Made by a program: the position numbers and the translations under genes
Assembly: GCA_020635905.1 (NCBI GenBank)
Contig: JACJYV010000007.1
Location: forward strand, 186,001-250,000
Length of the DNA stretch: 64,000 nucleotides
Direction: 5' to 3'
Source of the DNA: Bacteroidia bacterium
GTDB taxonomy: Bacteria > Bacteroidota > Bacteroidia > J057 > JADKCL01
The notes under the pieces: generated by a model
What the model was told of the DNA's origin: nothing
The model's database searches: none
The model's input: only the letters and a program-made list of their open reading frames with translations
Shown here: piece by piece, positions 9,669 through 17,588 of the stretch
How positions within the stretch are numbered: the first letter of the stretch is position 1
Layout: each line of letters starts with the position of its first letter

Positions 9669-11069
9669 TTGAAAATGGAAAGAAGAGAAGTATTTATGGT
9701 CATGGAAGATGGTCGCTATCTGGACCATTGGGACGCAGCCATTCAAAATCATACAGTTTTTACCACTCCTGAGGGCATATTTTCGGCCTACCAACTTCAC
9801 CTGGCCAGGGCCGTCTGTCTTTATTCTCAGGGAAATTCGCACGGAGAGGTTGCTGTTGCCCTGGGGCAGGCCCTGAAATTTCTTTCTGCTTATCCTGCAG
9901 CGGAAAAAGGAGAAATCCAGCCTTCGCGTGACAAAGAAACCTACCAGTGGATTCTGCATGGACTCGGGCTGGCCATTCTGTTCAATGAGAATCTGCGCAC
10001 TTTCAAAGATTTGTTTGCAGGTAAAGATGCCCTCATTGACCACCTGCTTCAACTGGCTGGTCAGTCCCTCACCCCCAACGATTTCCTCCAGTATTCAGAG
10101 CCTTACAGGTTTTTGCTTCGGGCCGCCAAATCACCCCCTGGAGAGGCAGAAGAGTCCGTGGTACGGTTTTTGAGAAATTATTACGAAGGGCTGGAGGGGG
10201 TAAGTTGGTATGAAAGCCACAAAACCAATCAGGCTTCTTTTTTTGGATACTGGTCCTTCGAAATGGCCGCGGTGGTCAAACTGAGGGGCATCAGCGATGT
10301 TTCCTTTGCCGATAACATTTTCTATCCCCGCGACCTGGTGGGTGCCGTATTTTACCGTACCTGGCTTGATTCTGAGGAGGGCGAAGCCCAACGCAAGGTC
10401 CGGAAACTGGAAGAAACCCAGGCCTCCCTGTTGAAATCCAAACAGGTGCTGAAAGAGTATTTTGCCTCGGCCATGCAGGGTAAAGCCCCGGCCCAGGGTG
10501 GCCTGGAAAACCTGTCCAGTGAACTTTTTGGCCATCTCATGGGGGTGGATGAGGAGTCTTTGACCCGGGATCCTGCCCTGTTGAAAATCATCATGCAGCA
10601 GTTTCTGAGCAGTATGTTGAACCTTTCGGGTGAAGTTGTGGAATTGAGCAAAGGGGTTGAATCAAACGATCCCCAACTGAAAAAAATCCTCGACGAGTAC
10701 CGCAAAGCAGAAAAGGAACTCAATCAGGGGCTTAATCCCCAGGATTTTCTGGAGCAACTGCCCCCCGAAATAAGGGAAAAAATCCTCCAGGCCGATCCCC
10801 AGGCTTCTATGGAGGAGATTCAGGCAAAATTTACCTCCATTGGTAGCTCCCTCAACGACCTGATTCGCGACGAGGAACTGGAAATTGAGGAATTTGCCGC
10901 GGGTATGGATAAACTGATGGCCGAATTTTACGGTCCCGGGGGACAACCTCCTGCTTATGATGGGGAAGCAGAAGTGAGGAAAGAAGTCCGGGAAAGCCTG
11001 AACAAAGACCGCGAGAAGAATTCCCTTGACAACTTTGACTGGAGTACCCTCTGGAAGAAGGAGGAGTAG
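9669..11069 (+). CDS. PoNi-like (DUF1911) protein with long helical C-terminal extension
   Basis: This is a 466-residue cytosolic protein. Residues about 175-225 contain SFFGYWSFEMAAVVKLRGI followed by SFADNIFYPRDLV. This closely resembles the conserved core of DUF1911 in PoNi immunity proteins, which neutralise PoNe nuclease toxins (known family). The preceding helical region could be the DUF1910-like N-terminal half. Unlike ordinary PoNi proteins of about 250-300 residues, this one continues for roughly 230 more residues of charged, coiled-coil-like sequence (QRKVRKLEETQASLLKSKQ...). No PoNe-type domain was recognised in the upstream toxin. It could be an orphan or secondary immunity gene, or an adaptor. 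Same strand as the toxin, 55 bp after the DUF3592 gene. Confidence 0.6.
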   Translation: MKMERREVFMVMEDGRYLDHWDAAIQNHTVFTTPEGIFSAYQLHLARAVCLYSQGNSHGEVAVALGQALKFLSAYPAAEKGEIQPSRDKETYQWILHGLGLAILFNENLRTFKDLFAGKDALIDHLLQLAGQSLTPNDFLQYSEPYRFLLRAAKSPPGEAEESVVRFLRNYYEGLEGVSWYESHKTNQASFFGYWSFEMAAVVKLRGISDVSFADNIFYPRDLVGAVFYRTWLDSEEGEAQRKVRKLEETQASLLKSKQVLKEYFASAMQGKAPAQGGLENLSSELFGHLMGVDEESLTRDPALLKIIMQQFLSSMLNLSGEVVELSKGVESNDPQLKKILDEYRKAEKELNQGLNPQDFLEQLPPEIREKILQADPQASMEEIQAKFTSIGSSLNDLIRDEELEIEEFAAGMDKLMAEFYGPGGQPPAYDGEAEVRKEVRESLNKDREKNSLDNFDWSTLWKKEE

Positions 11070-11105
11070 CCAGTTCCCTTCGGGAATAAATCCTAAATTG
11101 CACCC

Positions 11106-12176
11106 ATGTCCAAGCTGATTAAGATCAATGGCCACGGCCACATCCTGCCCGAACCAGGGCAGATTCCTGCTTTCATGCGTGAAAAAAAGGTCTTCTGGAT
11201 CGACGAGGACCGAAAATTCATGCGGCAGGGTGATTGGAAGCGGCCCGTGACCGATCCCAGCTTCTTTTTGGCCGAAAAACTGGCCTGGATGGAGCGCAAC
11301 GAGATCATTCACGGAGTAATGCTCAATCTGAGCCAACTCTATTGCAATGGCATGGAACGTGGGTTGTGTCGGGATGTAATCCGTTTTCAAAACGACTTCA
11401 ATGCTGGCATTCAGGCAGATTATCCGGAAAAATTCACTTGTGGATTTGTGGTTCAGCCCCTCCACCTGGACGATGCCTTGCTGGAAATGGAGCGTTGCGT
11501 CAACGAATTGAAACTCAATTTGCTGTGTTTGCCCACCCACTTTCTGGATGCTCAGGGCAAATGGAAAACGGTGGCCTCACCTGAGGTAGAACCCATCTGG
11601 CAAATGGCCAATGAGATGGGGCTGGCAGTAGAAATTCACCCCTACGACGGCCCCCGCATGATCCAGCTGGAGGATGAATACTGGCGCTTTCACCTGGTCT
11701 GGATGTGCGCCCAAACGGCCGATACCTACCATTTTTTCACCTTGCGGGATTTTCCTGGAAAGTTTCCGCGGGTACGTACCTGTTTTGCCCACGGCAATCA
11801 GTTTGGGCAGGTCAACGTCGGGCGCCGGGTACAGGGATTCGAAGGGCGTCCCGACCTTTTTGAGGGTGCGAAGCACCCGCTGGAAAGCCTGAAGGCGCCC
11901 AATGTCTGGTTTGACACCCTGGTGCACGATGTGCTCAGCTTGCGCCTGTTGCTCGACCGCCAGGGCGCAGCTTCAATCCTGGCCGGTCTGGACGATCCCT
12001 ATCCCCTGGGTGAAATGGAGACAGTTCCCGGCTGCTATCCTGGCAAAGTCATTGACGAGGCCGTCACCGCGGGCTTCATTGACGGGGCAACGCGTCAAAA
12101 AATCTGGTACGACAATGTCATCAACTGGCTGGTGGGAGATCAGCGGGAGGAGTTTGTGCGGCGAATTGGGGTGTAA
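11106..12176 (+). CDS. ACMSD-like amidohydrolase-superfamily protein
   Basis: This 356-residue TIM-barrel metal-dependent hydrolase or decarboxylase is of the Amidohydro_2 type. The N-terminal metal motif reads INGHGHILP, the HxH-like signature. Later barrel motifs include LCLPTHF, AVEIHPYDGP, RTCFAHG and ILAGLDDPYPLGEME, where the His and Asp would bind metal and substrate. The pattern matches proteins annotated as aminocarboxymuconate-semialdehyde decarboxylase homologues in Bacteroidota (kynurenine/3-hydroxyanthranilate catabolism). No other kynurenine genes are in this window, so the substrate remains uncertain. It lies 36 bp after the PoNi-like gene and converges with the minus-strand operon at 12242-13870. 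Confidence 0.7.
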   Translation: MSKLIKINGHGHILPEPGQIPAFMREKKVFWIDEDRKFMRQGDWKRPVTDPSFFLAEKLAWMERNEIIHGVMLNLSQLYCNGMERGLCRDVIRFQNDFNAGIQADYPEKFTCGFVVQPLHLDDALLEMERCVNELKLNLLCLPTHFLDAQGKWKTVASPEVEPIWQMANEMGLAVEIHPYDGPRMIQLEDEYWRFHLVWMCAQTADTYHFFTLRDFPGKFPRVRTCFAHGNQFGQVNVGRRVQGFEGRPDLFEGAKHPLESLKAPNVWFDTLVHDVLSLRLLLDRQGAASILAGLDDPYPLGEMETVPGCYPGKVIDEAVTAGFIDGATRQKIWYDNVINWLVGDQREEFVRRIGV

Positions 12177-12241
12177 TGGGCTAATGGAAATTCCCAAAGT
12201 AAAAAGGGGGCCTGGAAGAAAATGGTTTGGTTTTCTGGTCC

Positions 12242-12427
12242 TTAAACCGAGTTGAGTTTTTCATTTAAAGAATTAAAGTTTTCTTCGGAACCAATCAAGG
12301 TTTTTACCAATTCCACTTTCTTTCTGCCAAAGGACTCGTCAAAACTGGTTCTATTTTCTTTGCCCTTGAAAGAAACAGTACCCTTCTTTCCAGATTTTTC
12401 GATAATATTTTTGAGTTTTTCGCTCAT
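12242..12427 (-). CDS. Small charged hypothetical protein
   Basis: A 61-residue Lys/Glu-rich peptide (MSEKLKNIIEKSGKKG...). It is the last gene of a three-gene minus-strand group below the XRE-Panacea regulator and the DUF6934 gene. I chose the ATG at 12427; an in-frame TTG at 12451 would extend it by eight residues. No family is recognised. Its separation of 36 bp from the DUF6934 gene and the shared A/T-richer composition support it being real and co-transcribed. Confidence 0.45.
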   Translation of the reverse strand: MSEKLKNIIEKSGKKGTVSFKGKENRTSFDESFGRKKVELVKTLIGSEENFNSLNEKLNSV

Positions 12428-12463
12428 GTTTGTAGGAATCTTACTTCTCAAATTTACAAAAAA

Positions 12464-13018
12464 TTATTTGTACTCTTCTTTTAATTCAAACGTAATAAAA
12501 CTGTATAGGTTGCTGTTTCCTACAGCATAGTTTTCATATTGAAAAGTTGAAAGATCAATTCCCGATGGAAATTCTTTGCCTTCTTCTGTTTCGCGAATCT
12601 CAATTTCCTGAATAATACCACCTTTAATTTCGAAGAACTCTTGAATTGAAAAAAGATTGGCATTTATTCGCATTTTATATAATCGGTGTTTGGCACGGGT
12701 ATTACCAAAGAAAGTTAGTTTTGAATTTGGGTTAGTAGAAAGAAAGTCCAAACCACAGGCAAAAACGGTAATTAAGAGCTTGTCAACGTCCCCCTTATTA
12801 TTTGCTTTAGACATGTCCTCAATAAATTCTGACCCATCCTCCGTGATGAAAAGATTGCCAAACCCAATATTAAAGTATCCAGGAAGTTCCTCGTAGGCCA
12901 CTATTACAACCCGTTTGGGAACTTCTTTTTCTCCAACACTCACAAAATCATATTTCACTAACTTTGAATCCGCGCTTACCAATTCAAATTGATAAGATTG
13001 TTCTAAAAGGTTATTCAT
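12464..13018 (-). CDS. DUF6934-type protein
   Basis: This 184-residue cytosolic protein shows the features I associate with the Bacteroidota DUF6934 family. They are a central YFNIGFGNL segment, a DVDKLLITVFACGLDFL helix, and the FFGNTRAKHRLYKMRI motif (F-x-G-x-T-x-A-x-x-R-L-Y). No catalytic function is established for the family. It lies 51 bp downstream of a Panacea-domain antitoxin-like regulator on the same strand, the position usually taken by the toxin in PanAT pairs, so it is a candidate toxin partner (inference). Base composition is more A/T-rich than the flanking genes, consistent with acquisition. Confidence 0.6.
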   Translation of the reverse strand: MNNLLEQSYQFELVSADSKLVKYDFVSVGEKEVPKRVVIVAYEELPGYFNIGFGNLFITEDGSEFIEDMSKANNKGDVDKLLITVFACGLDFLSTNPNSKLTFFGNTRAKHRLYKMRINANLFSIQEFFEIKGGIIQEIEIRETEEGKEFPSGIDLSTFQYENYAVGNSNLYSFITFELKEEYK

Positions 13019-13069
13019 TTTTTATGAAAAATTAAGAGGGGATAGAACAAGGGAATGGAAGATTTGAGA

Positions 13070-13870
13070 TTAATTCTTTTGTGATTTTCGCAGTCTGTAA
13101 TTCCTTACCGAATAGGGGGCTTCCCGGTAAAAGGCAAGTTCATAGTCGATAATTTCACCATTCTCAGTGGCCAGCCAGGGCATGTCATGGTGGGAATATT
13201 CGCTGATGGCGGTAGCTGACCAATCCGAAAACTGCTCGATGACCTTGTCGAGCACGTCTTTTTCGCTGGCTTTCAATTGAGTAAGGTCGGCTTTGGCCAG
13301 GGGGATGTAGCGGGTTTGAGGATAACCATGAAAATGGGTTTTCAATCTTTGAATGGCCTGATCCTCAATCATTTGATGCAGAATGGTCTCCAGATTTTGA
13401 GGCACGGGTCCAAAGGGCAGCTTGCGGTAGGCTGCGCCACTCAAATGCTCCTCATATTGCTCATAATAATTGAAATCGGAAAAATAGAGCAATTTATTCA
13501 GCAGGGTTTCACCCACATTCGGCTTTCCTGCGCATTTTTCGAGGATATACAGAAGCACTTCCCTGAATTTGCTGACCTGCATTTGGGGCACAGATATCCT
13601 GATTTTTTCCGATAGAGTTTGGTTAGTTTCCTCCAAATTGGCTTCGGGAAGGGAAAAATCCGGGGCCAGAAGCCGGTCAATGGAAACAGCGAAAATCTCT
13701 CCCACCATCTGAATTTCAGACAAAGAAAGATTGCGGTTGCCCAATTCAATTTGAGTAAGAGAAGGTCGTGAAATTCCCATCAGAGTGGAAAGTTCTTCCT
13801 GAGAAAGGCCTTTTCGTTTTCTGAGCAAGGCTAGCCTTTGACCAATTTCGGTGGAGGAAAGGGGTTGCAT
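13070..13870 (-). CDS. XRE-family HTH plus Panacea (DUF4065/SocA-like) antitoxin-type regulator
   Basis: This 266-residue protein has an N-terminal Cro/CI helix-turn-helix (about 5-62: IGQRLALLRKRKGLSQEELS, then GISRPSLTQIELGNRNLS). The C-terminal Panacea domain (about 100-225) contains VGETLLNKLLYFSDF, GAAYRKLPFGPVP and ATAISEYSHHDMPW. Panacea is a portable antitoxin domain that neutralises many unrelated toxins; fusion to XRE gives autoregulation (known for PanAT). I chose the ATG at 13870, because the in-frame TTG at 13888 lies inside the promoter -7 box. It heads a minus-strand group with the DUF6934 and 61-residue genes. Confidence 0.8.
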   Translation of the reverse strand: MQPLSSTEIGQRLALLRKRKGLSQEELSTLMGISRPSLTQIELGNRNLSLSEIQMVGEIFAVSIDRLLAPDFSLPEANLEETNQTLSEKIRISVPQMQVSKFREVLLYILEKCAGKPNVGETLLNKLLYFSDFNYYEQYEEHLSGAAYRKLPFGPVPQNLETILHQMIEDQAIQRLKTHFHGYPQTRYIPLAKADLTQLKASEKDVLDKVIEQFSDWSATAISEYSHHDMPWLATENGEIIDYELAFYREAPYSVRNYRLRKSQKN

Positions 13871-13885
13871 GGTGTTACGTTTCCC

Positions 13886-13917
13886 CAAAGTTATGCATTG
13901 TTCAAAAACAAAACAAT
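13886..13917 (-). promoter_or_regulatory. Promoter and inverted-repeat operator of the XRE-Panacea gene
   Basis: On the minus strand a perfect Bacteroidota -7 box TAACTTTG (13893-13886) lies 15 nt before the ATG. Just upstream, ATTGTT (13897-13902) and AACAAT (13912-13917) form an inverted repeat with a 9-nt spacer, overlapping the -33 region. This is a likely binding site for the XRE protein itself and implies autorepression (inference). Confidence 0.55.
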
Positions 13918-13964
13918 AATATGTTTAATTTTATAACAATTTTTCAGAAAGTCTTCAATCCCAA

Positions 13965-14432
13965 TCATTTCCCCTTAAAAGCCGTCCCAAGCATCGCCAG
14001 GGTAAACAGCCAGACCAGTCCTCCCAAAATCACTAAAATCCAGGACCAGGCCCGGGTGCCCGGCACCAGAATACTCTCCTTGGGGTCGTTGGGGTTGTAC
14101 CTTACCTCGATTTCCTGTCCCACAGAGTAATTTTGCAGGTATTCAGCCAGGTCCTCCGTAGTATTGGCGGTGACAGGGCGCACCCCCAAACGACTGTTTT
14201 GGTAGTTTTTGCCTTCGACGCCATATTCATAGACCACATTGAAGGTGTAAATTGTATCGTCGTCCGAGTCAGTGGAGGAAGAAATTTCGGCCAGTCTGAG
14301 AATCCCGGGAACCGTGGGCCAGTTTGCGCTTCCCAACCCGATTTTCAATTGGCGGTAACCTGGCATAAAGAGCGCGTAGCCAATTCCGGCCAGACCAAAA
14401 ATGAAAACCATTGAATAAACGATTTTTCTCAT
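13965..14432 (-). CDS. DUF3592-like membrane protein
   Basis: A 155-residue protein with an N-terminal membrane helix (about 4-21, IVYSMVFIFGLAGIGYAL) and a C-terminal helix (about 130-150, WSWILVILGGLVWLFTLAML). The beta-rich middle carries PGILRLAEIS, YTFNVVYEYGVEGKNY and EVRYNPNDPKESIL, the characteristic DUF3592 pattern. It is a distant paralogue of 9113-9613. It is divergent from the oxidoreductase gene at 14520, from which it is separated by 87 bp. No function can be assigned beyond the family. Confidence 0.7.
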   Translation of the reverse strand: MRKIVYSMVFIFGLAGIGYALFMPGYRQLKIGLGSANWPTVPGILRLAEISSSTDSDDDTIYTFNVVYEYGVEGKNYQNSRLGVRPVTANTTEDLAEYLQNYSVGQEIEVRYNPNDPKESILVPGTRAWSWILVILGGLVWLFTLAMLGTAFKGK

Positions 14433-14505
14433 GAGCTGAATTTAATAAATATTGATCTGTTAAAGAAGAAAAGCCCGGATGGGAAAATAATTCCCAAAAC
14501 CTGCC

Positions 14506-14513
14506 TAACTTTC
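14506..14513 (+). promoter_or_regulatory. Candidate -7 box TAACTTTC
   Basis: TAACTTTC lies 6 nt upstream of the ATG at 14520, one base from the TAnnTTTG consensus. A start site at or next to the ATG would give a leaderless or near-leaderless mRNA. Confidence 0.4.
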
Positions 14514-14519
14514 TGCCCC

Positions 14520-15551
14520 ATGCAGAAAATCGTCATCCACAAGCCAGGCGGCTACGACCGCCTTCAACTCGAGATCCATCCCGAACCACAGCCCGGTCCG
14601 GGCCAGGTGCTGGTGCGGATTTATGCCGCAGGAGTCAATTATGCGGATGTGGCCATTCGCTGGGGCCTGTACGATTCGGCCAAAGAATATGTGGGCTGGC
14701 CCATTACGCCGGGTTTTGAATATGGGGGCGTGGTCCTGGAAGTGGGCGAAGGGGTAACTGCTTTTGCTCCAGGGCAAAGGGTCTTTGGGGTGAACCTATT
14801 TGGGGCTTACAGCACCCATTTATGTGTGCCAGAGCACCTGTTGTGGCCGCTTCCATCACAATTTAGCCTGGAACAGGCTGCGGGATTTCCCGCGGTTTTT
14901 ATGACCGCTTACCATGGACTGCACCAGTTATTTGTGCTGCGGCCGGGCAGCCATTTGCTCATCCATTCCGCCGCAGGCGGGGTGGGGACCGCCCTGTTGC
15001 AATTGGGTAAAATTGCAGGGTGCAAAATGACCGGCGTGGTGGGCTCAACCCACAAAGTGGAAACTGCGAAGCAGTTTGGGGCTGATTTTGTGATTGACAA
15101 ATCCCGCCAGGATTTGTGGAAGGAAGCAGAAAAGATTGCTCCTGAGGGATTTGATGCCGTTTTTGATGCCAATGGCGTAAGTACCCTGAAACAAAGTTTC
15201 CTCCATTTGCGGCCCACGGGCAAACTGATCACCTATGGGTTTCACTCCATGCTACCCAAAAAAGGTGGCCGCCTCAACTGGCCCAAACTGGTCTGGAATT
15301 TTCTCAAAACTCCCAGATTCAGTCCCCTCAACATGAGCAATAAGAGCATCATCAGCTTCAATTTATCCTTTCTTTTTGCCGAAAAAGACCTTTTGCAGCA
15401 GGCCATGGACGATATGCTGCGCTGGATAGATGAGGGACGGATTCTGGCTCCTCAGGTTACCACCTTTCCGCTGGAAAAGGTGGCTGAAGCCCACAAATTC
15501 ATTGAATCAGGGCAATCCACTGGCAAGCTAATCCTGGTCAATCAGGATTAA
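14520..15551 (+). CDS. Medium-chain dehydrogenase/reductase, quinone oxidoreductase/VAT-1-like
   Basis: The 343-residue enzyme has a GroES-like N-terminal domain (VLVRIYAAGVNYADVAIRWG, TPGFEYGGVV). A Rossmann NADPH-binding domain follows, with the glycine motif HSAAGGVGTALLQLGKIAG (about residues 155-173). No structural or catalytic zinc-ligand pattern is evident, so it belongs to the zinc-independent quinone reductase/VAT-1 branch. A C-terminal helical insertion (RLNWPKLVWNFLKTPRFSPL) matches VAT-1-like enzymes. The reaction is NADPH-dependent reduction of a quinone or enone; the true substrate is unknown. It is preceded by a candidate leaderless promoter. A second, more distant MDR enzyme lies at 59787-60785. 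Confidence 0.8.
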   Translation: MQKIVIHKPGGYDRLQLEIHPEPQPGPGQVLVRIYAAGVNYADVAIRWGLYDSAKEYVGWPITPGFEYGGVVLEVGEGVTAFAPGQRVFGVNLFGAYSTHLCVPEHLLWPLPSQFSLEQAAGFPAVFMTAYHGLHQLFVLRPGSHLLIHSAAGGVGTALLQLGKIAGCKMTGVVGSTHKVETAKQFGADFVIDKSRQDLWKEAEKIAPEGFDAVFDANGVSTLKQSFLHLRPTGKLITYGFHSMLPKKGGRLNWPKLVWNFLKTPRFSPLNMSNKSIISFNLSFLFAEKDLLQQAMDDMLRWIDEGRILAPQVTTFPLEKVAEAHKFIESGQSTGKLILVNQD

Positions 15552-15709
15552 AATCCCCATTCTAAACCCCAAACTCAGGTCCTGAAATATTTTTAACAAC
15601 CGTAAAATCTGAGCGGAAAATTTGGTAATTTTAATCACAATCCCACTTTCACGTACTGCACTACAAACAACTGATTTTCAGAACCTTTTATAGCGATTGC
15701 GACAATTGT

Positions 15710-16186
15710 ATGGGCAAAAAAACAATCCAAAATTCACTTCCCGATCTTGATTTGGCAAAACTGAACATCCAGGACCTTGATCTGACCTCCTGGAAATTTA
15801 TGATGCTGATTGAGGGCGTTTATGGCAAAGGGGTGGACTATGCTACCCAAAAGTACGGGTACTCGCCCGTTCGCTACTATCAACTGCTGACCGACTTTAA
15901 AAAAAGGGGCTTTCCAGCCCTGCAAAATAAAAAGACTGGTCCCCAGGGGAACCACAGCCGCACCACTCCTGTGCTCGAACAAATTTTACAGTTACGATCC
16001 CGCGAACCCAAAATTTCAGCCGGAATTCTGGCTGAAAGGCTCAGGGAAATGGGCTATAAAATCAGCAAACGAAGCGTGGAACGCGCTTTGAAGGATCTCC
16101 AGCATACTCCCAAACCCGCTCAGACGGGTTTGAATGGAGAAAAACTGGTGGAGCAAAAACTGGTGAGCAATTCCAATCCCGTTTAA
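15710..16186 (+). CDS. Helix-turn-helix protein resembling an isolated transposase DNA-binding region
   Basis: This 158-residue basic protein has two apparent HTH segments. The first is around residues 30-80 (GVYGKGVDYATQKYGYSPVRYYQLLTDF, split by GFPALQNKKTGPQG). The second is around 90-130 (LQLRSREPKISAGILAERL, then GYKISKRSVERALKDL). The tandem HTH layout is that of the N-terminal DNA-binding part of IS630/IS481-like transposases and related regulators. No DDE catalytic domain follows, because the ORF stops cleanly and a convergent gene begins 15 bp later. It may be a domesticated regulator or a remnant; I favour a stand-alone DNA-binding protein. Confidence 0.55.
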   Translation: MGKKTIQNSLPDLDLAKLNIQDLDLTSWKFMMLIEGVYGKGVDYATQKYGYSPVRYYQLLTDFKKRGFPALQNKKTGPQGNHSRTTPVLEQILQLRSREPKISAGILAERLREMGYKISKRSVERALKDLQHTPKPAQTGLNGEKLVEQKLVSNSNPV

Positions 16187-16201
16187 GCAGCAATTCGGGG
16201 C

Positions 16202-16546
16202 TTAATTTTCTGGAAAACCATTATCTGCCCAGCATTGCAGGGCATTAAGCTGGCTCTGTGAAAGCTGGCTACCCAGCGGCATGGTTTGCTGCACCAGCAC
16301 CGTGCTTTCAAATCTTCCATTATTCAGAATGGGTTTCAGTTTGGCGTAGGTGGTCCAGTCGCCTGCGCTGGAGCCTGCATTATGGCAGCCTGATCCGTTG
16401 CATTTGGATTCAATAATGGGCTGAATTTCAGTCGTGTAAGTGGGAGTGGAGCCGTCGCATTTGGGGGTGAGGCTGGAGCTTCCACAGGCAGAAATCAGAC
16501 CCAAAAGGGCCATCGCCAGGACAGAGAAAGGGAGGATTGGTTTCAT
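16202..16546 (-). CDS. Small lipoprotein with cytochrome c-like heme motif
   Basis: A 114-residue protein with a lipoprotein signal (LLGLISAC lipobox, about residues 14-21). A cytochrome c-like domain follows: IIESKCNGSGCHN, then MPLGSQLSQSQLNALQCWADNGFPEN. The heme-binding segment is C-x4-CH rather than the usual C-x2-CH; longer spacings occur in this Planctomycete/Bacteroidota-type family. The Met in MPLGSQLS could be the distal ligand. It is probably an outer- or periplasmic-membrane electron carrier or a structural heme domain, partner unknown. Convergent with the HTH gene. Confidence 0.65.
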   Translation of the reverse strand: MKPILPFSVLAMALLGLISACGSSSLTPKCDGSTPTYTTEIQPIIESKCNGSGCHNAGSSAGDWTTYAKLKPILNNGRFESTVLVQQTMPLGSQLSQSQLNALQCWADNGFPEN

Positions 16547-16853
16547 GTGTAGCTTGATTTGGGAATTCCCGTAGTTGGTAATCTACCCTATTACGTTTTT
16601 GCAGAATCAATAATTGCGGGCATCCCTGAGAAGTTGATCCATCATTTCCTCAAAAATCTTACCCCGCCATAATTTAATGAAAATGATTCCATTTTTCAGC
16701 AACCTGATTCTTGCCCGTTCCAGGCACTGAATAGACATCCCCTTTCACTTACGCGAAATCCTCCTGCACCCCCCGAACCAGAGGTAAATTGCCCCCGTAT
16801 TCACTTCAGACAAGTTTTTTACAACACATTCACTCACACTAAAACCAAACAAA
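16547..16853. other. Intergenic, no gene seen
   Basis: This 307-bp stretch separates divergent genes and should hold both promoters. I see no convincing ORF, RNA or repeat in it. The last 40 bp before the ATG at 16854 are A/C-rich and lack a Shine-Dalgarno sequence. Confidence 0.6.
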
Positions 16854-17330
16854 ATGAAAAACTCAATTGTAAAAATGGCATTCACCCTGGCTTTGATCTG
16901 TTCCGTTGCCTTCGGCTTTCAACGCACCTACGCAGCAGATCCTTATAATGAATTTGTGGCAGACAGCCTGGTCGATGGGGGACTGGAAAGCAAAACCATT
17001 GGCGAGATCACCCTTACCCAATCGGCCGTTTGCCGCGGTATCGAGGACCATGCTCCCGTGGGCGAGGCTTCTACTTTCACCTCAGAAGTGGGTAAAGTCT
17101 GGGTTTACACCCAATTCAAAATGGACAAAGAGGTGTCTTCCACCATCAAGCACGTGTATTATCGCAACGGTCAGCAAATCAGCGAGGTAAGTCTAAAAGT
17201 GAAAGGGCCCAGCTTCCGCACCAACTCCTGCAAGACGATTACTCCCAAAATGACCGGCAACTGGAAGGTGGAAATCCAATCTGGAGATGGGCAAATCTTC
17301 GAAACCCTCACCTTTACCATCCCGAAATAA
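16854..17330 (+). CDS. Secreted DUF2914-type protein
   Basis: This 158-residue protein has a signal peptide (MAFTLALICSVAFGFQRTYAA). The rest is one beta-rich domain with the DUF2914 pattern: a Cys-containing strand LTQSAVCRGIEDHAPVGEAS, then GKVWVYTQFKM, IKHVYYRNGQQISEVSLKV, FRTNSCKTI and GNWKVEIQSGDGQIFETLTF. Two Cys residues (AVCRG and NSCKT) could form a disulfide in the periplasm. The molecular function of DUF2914 is not established. It is monocistronic, closed by a strong hairpin terminator at 17372. Confidence 0.75.
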   Translation: MKNSIVKMAFTLALICSVAFGFQRTYAADPYNEFVADSLVDGGLESKTIGEITLTQSAVCRGIEDHAPVGEASTFTSEVGKVWVYTQFKMDKEVSSTIKHVYYRNGQQISEVSLKVKGPSFRTNSCKTITPKMTGNWKVEIQSGDGQIFETLTFTIPK

Positions 17331-17371
17331 GCATAATTCCTCATCCTTCTTCGTGACTTTTGTCATCCTGG

Positions 17372-17403
17372 CCGCCCCCACAGACTGTGGGGGCGGTTTT
17401 TTT
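17372..17403 (+). terminator. Strong intrinsic terminator
   Basis: CCGCCCCCAC and GTGGGGGCGG form a 10-bp GC-rich stem with a 5-nt loop, followed by seven T. It terminates the DUF2914 gene. Confidence 0.9.
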
Positions 17404-17550
17404 AGCTTTTAGCTTTCAGCAGTCAGCTTTCAGCAATCAGAAAAAAGGCCCCACCATTTGGTAACCCAGAACTGTAAACTGTAAACCGTAAACTGCAATG
17501 TAAACTGTAAACCGTAAACTGCAATGTAAACTGTAAACCGTAAACCGTAT
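17404..17550. repeat. Intergenic short tandem repeats, including a 26-bp GTAAACTG unit
   Basis: Positions 17404-17440 repeat AGCTTTCAGC-like words. From 17471 to 17549 about three 26-bp units begin GTAAACTGTAAACCG at 17474, 17500 and 17526. The flanking sequence GGCCCCACCAT (from about 17449) recurs at 57023 and 57075, next to another GTAAACCGTAAAC run. This is therefore a dispersed repeat family. Confidence 0.8.
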
Positions 17551-17577
17551 TTTGCTGGAAAATATTTCTTTCCTCCT

Positions 17578-17585
17578 TAACTTTA
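17578..17585 (+). promoter_or_regulatory. Candidate -7 box TAACTTTA
   Basis: TAACTTTA lies 3 nt before the ATG at 17589. A TTTG at 17551-17554 may serve as the -33 element, although the 23-bp spacing is long. A leaderless transcript is inferred. Confidence 0.4.
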
Positions 17586-17588
17586 TGC

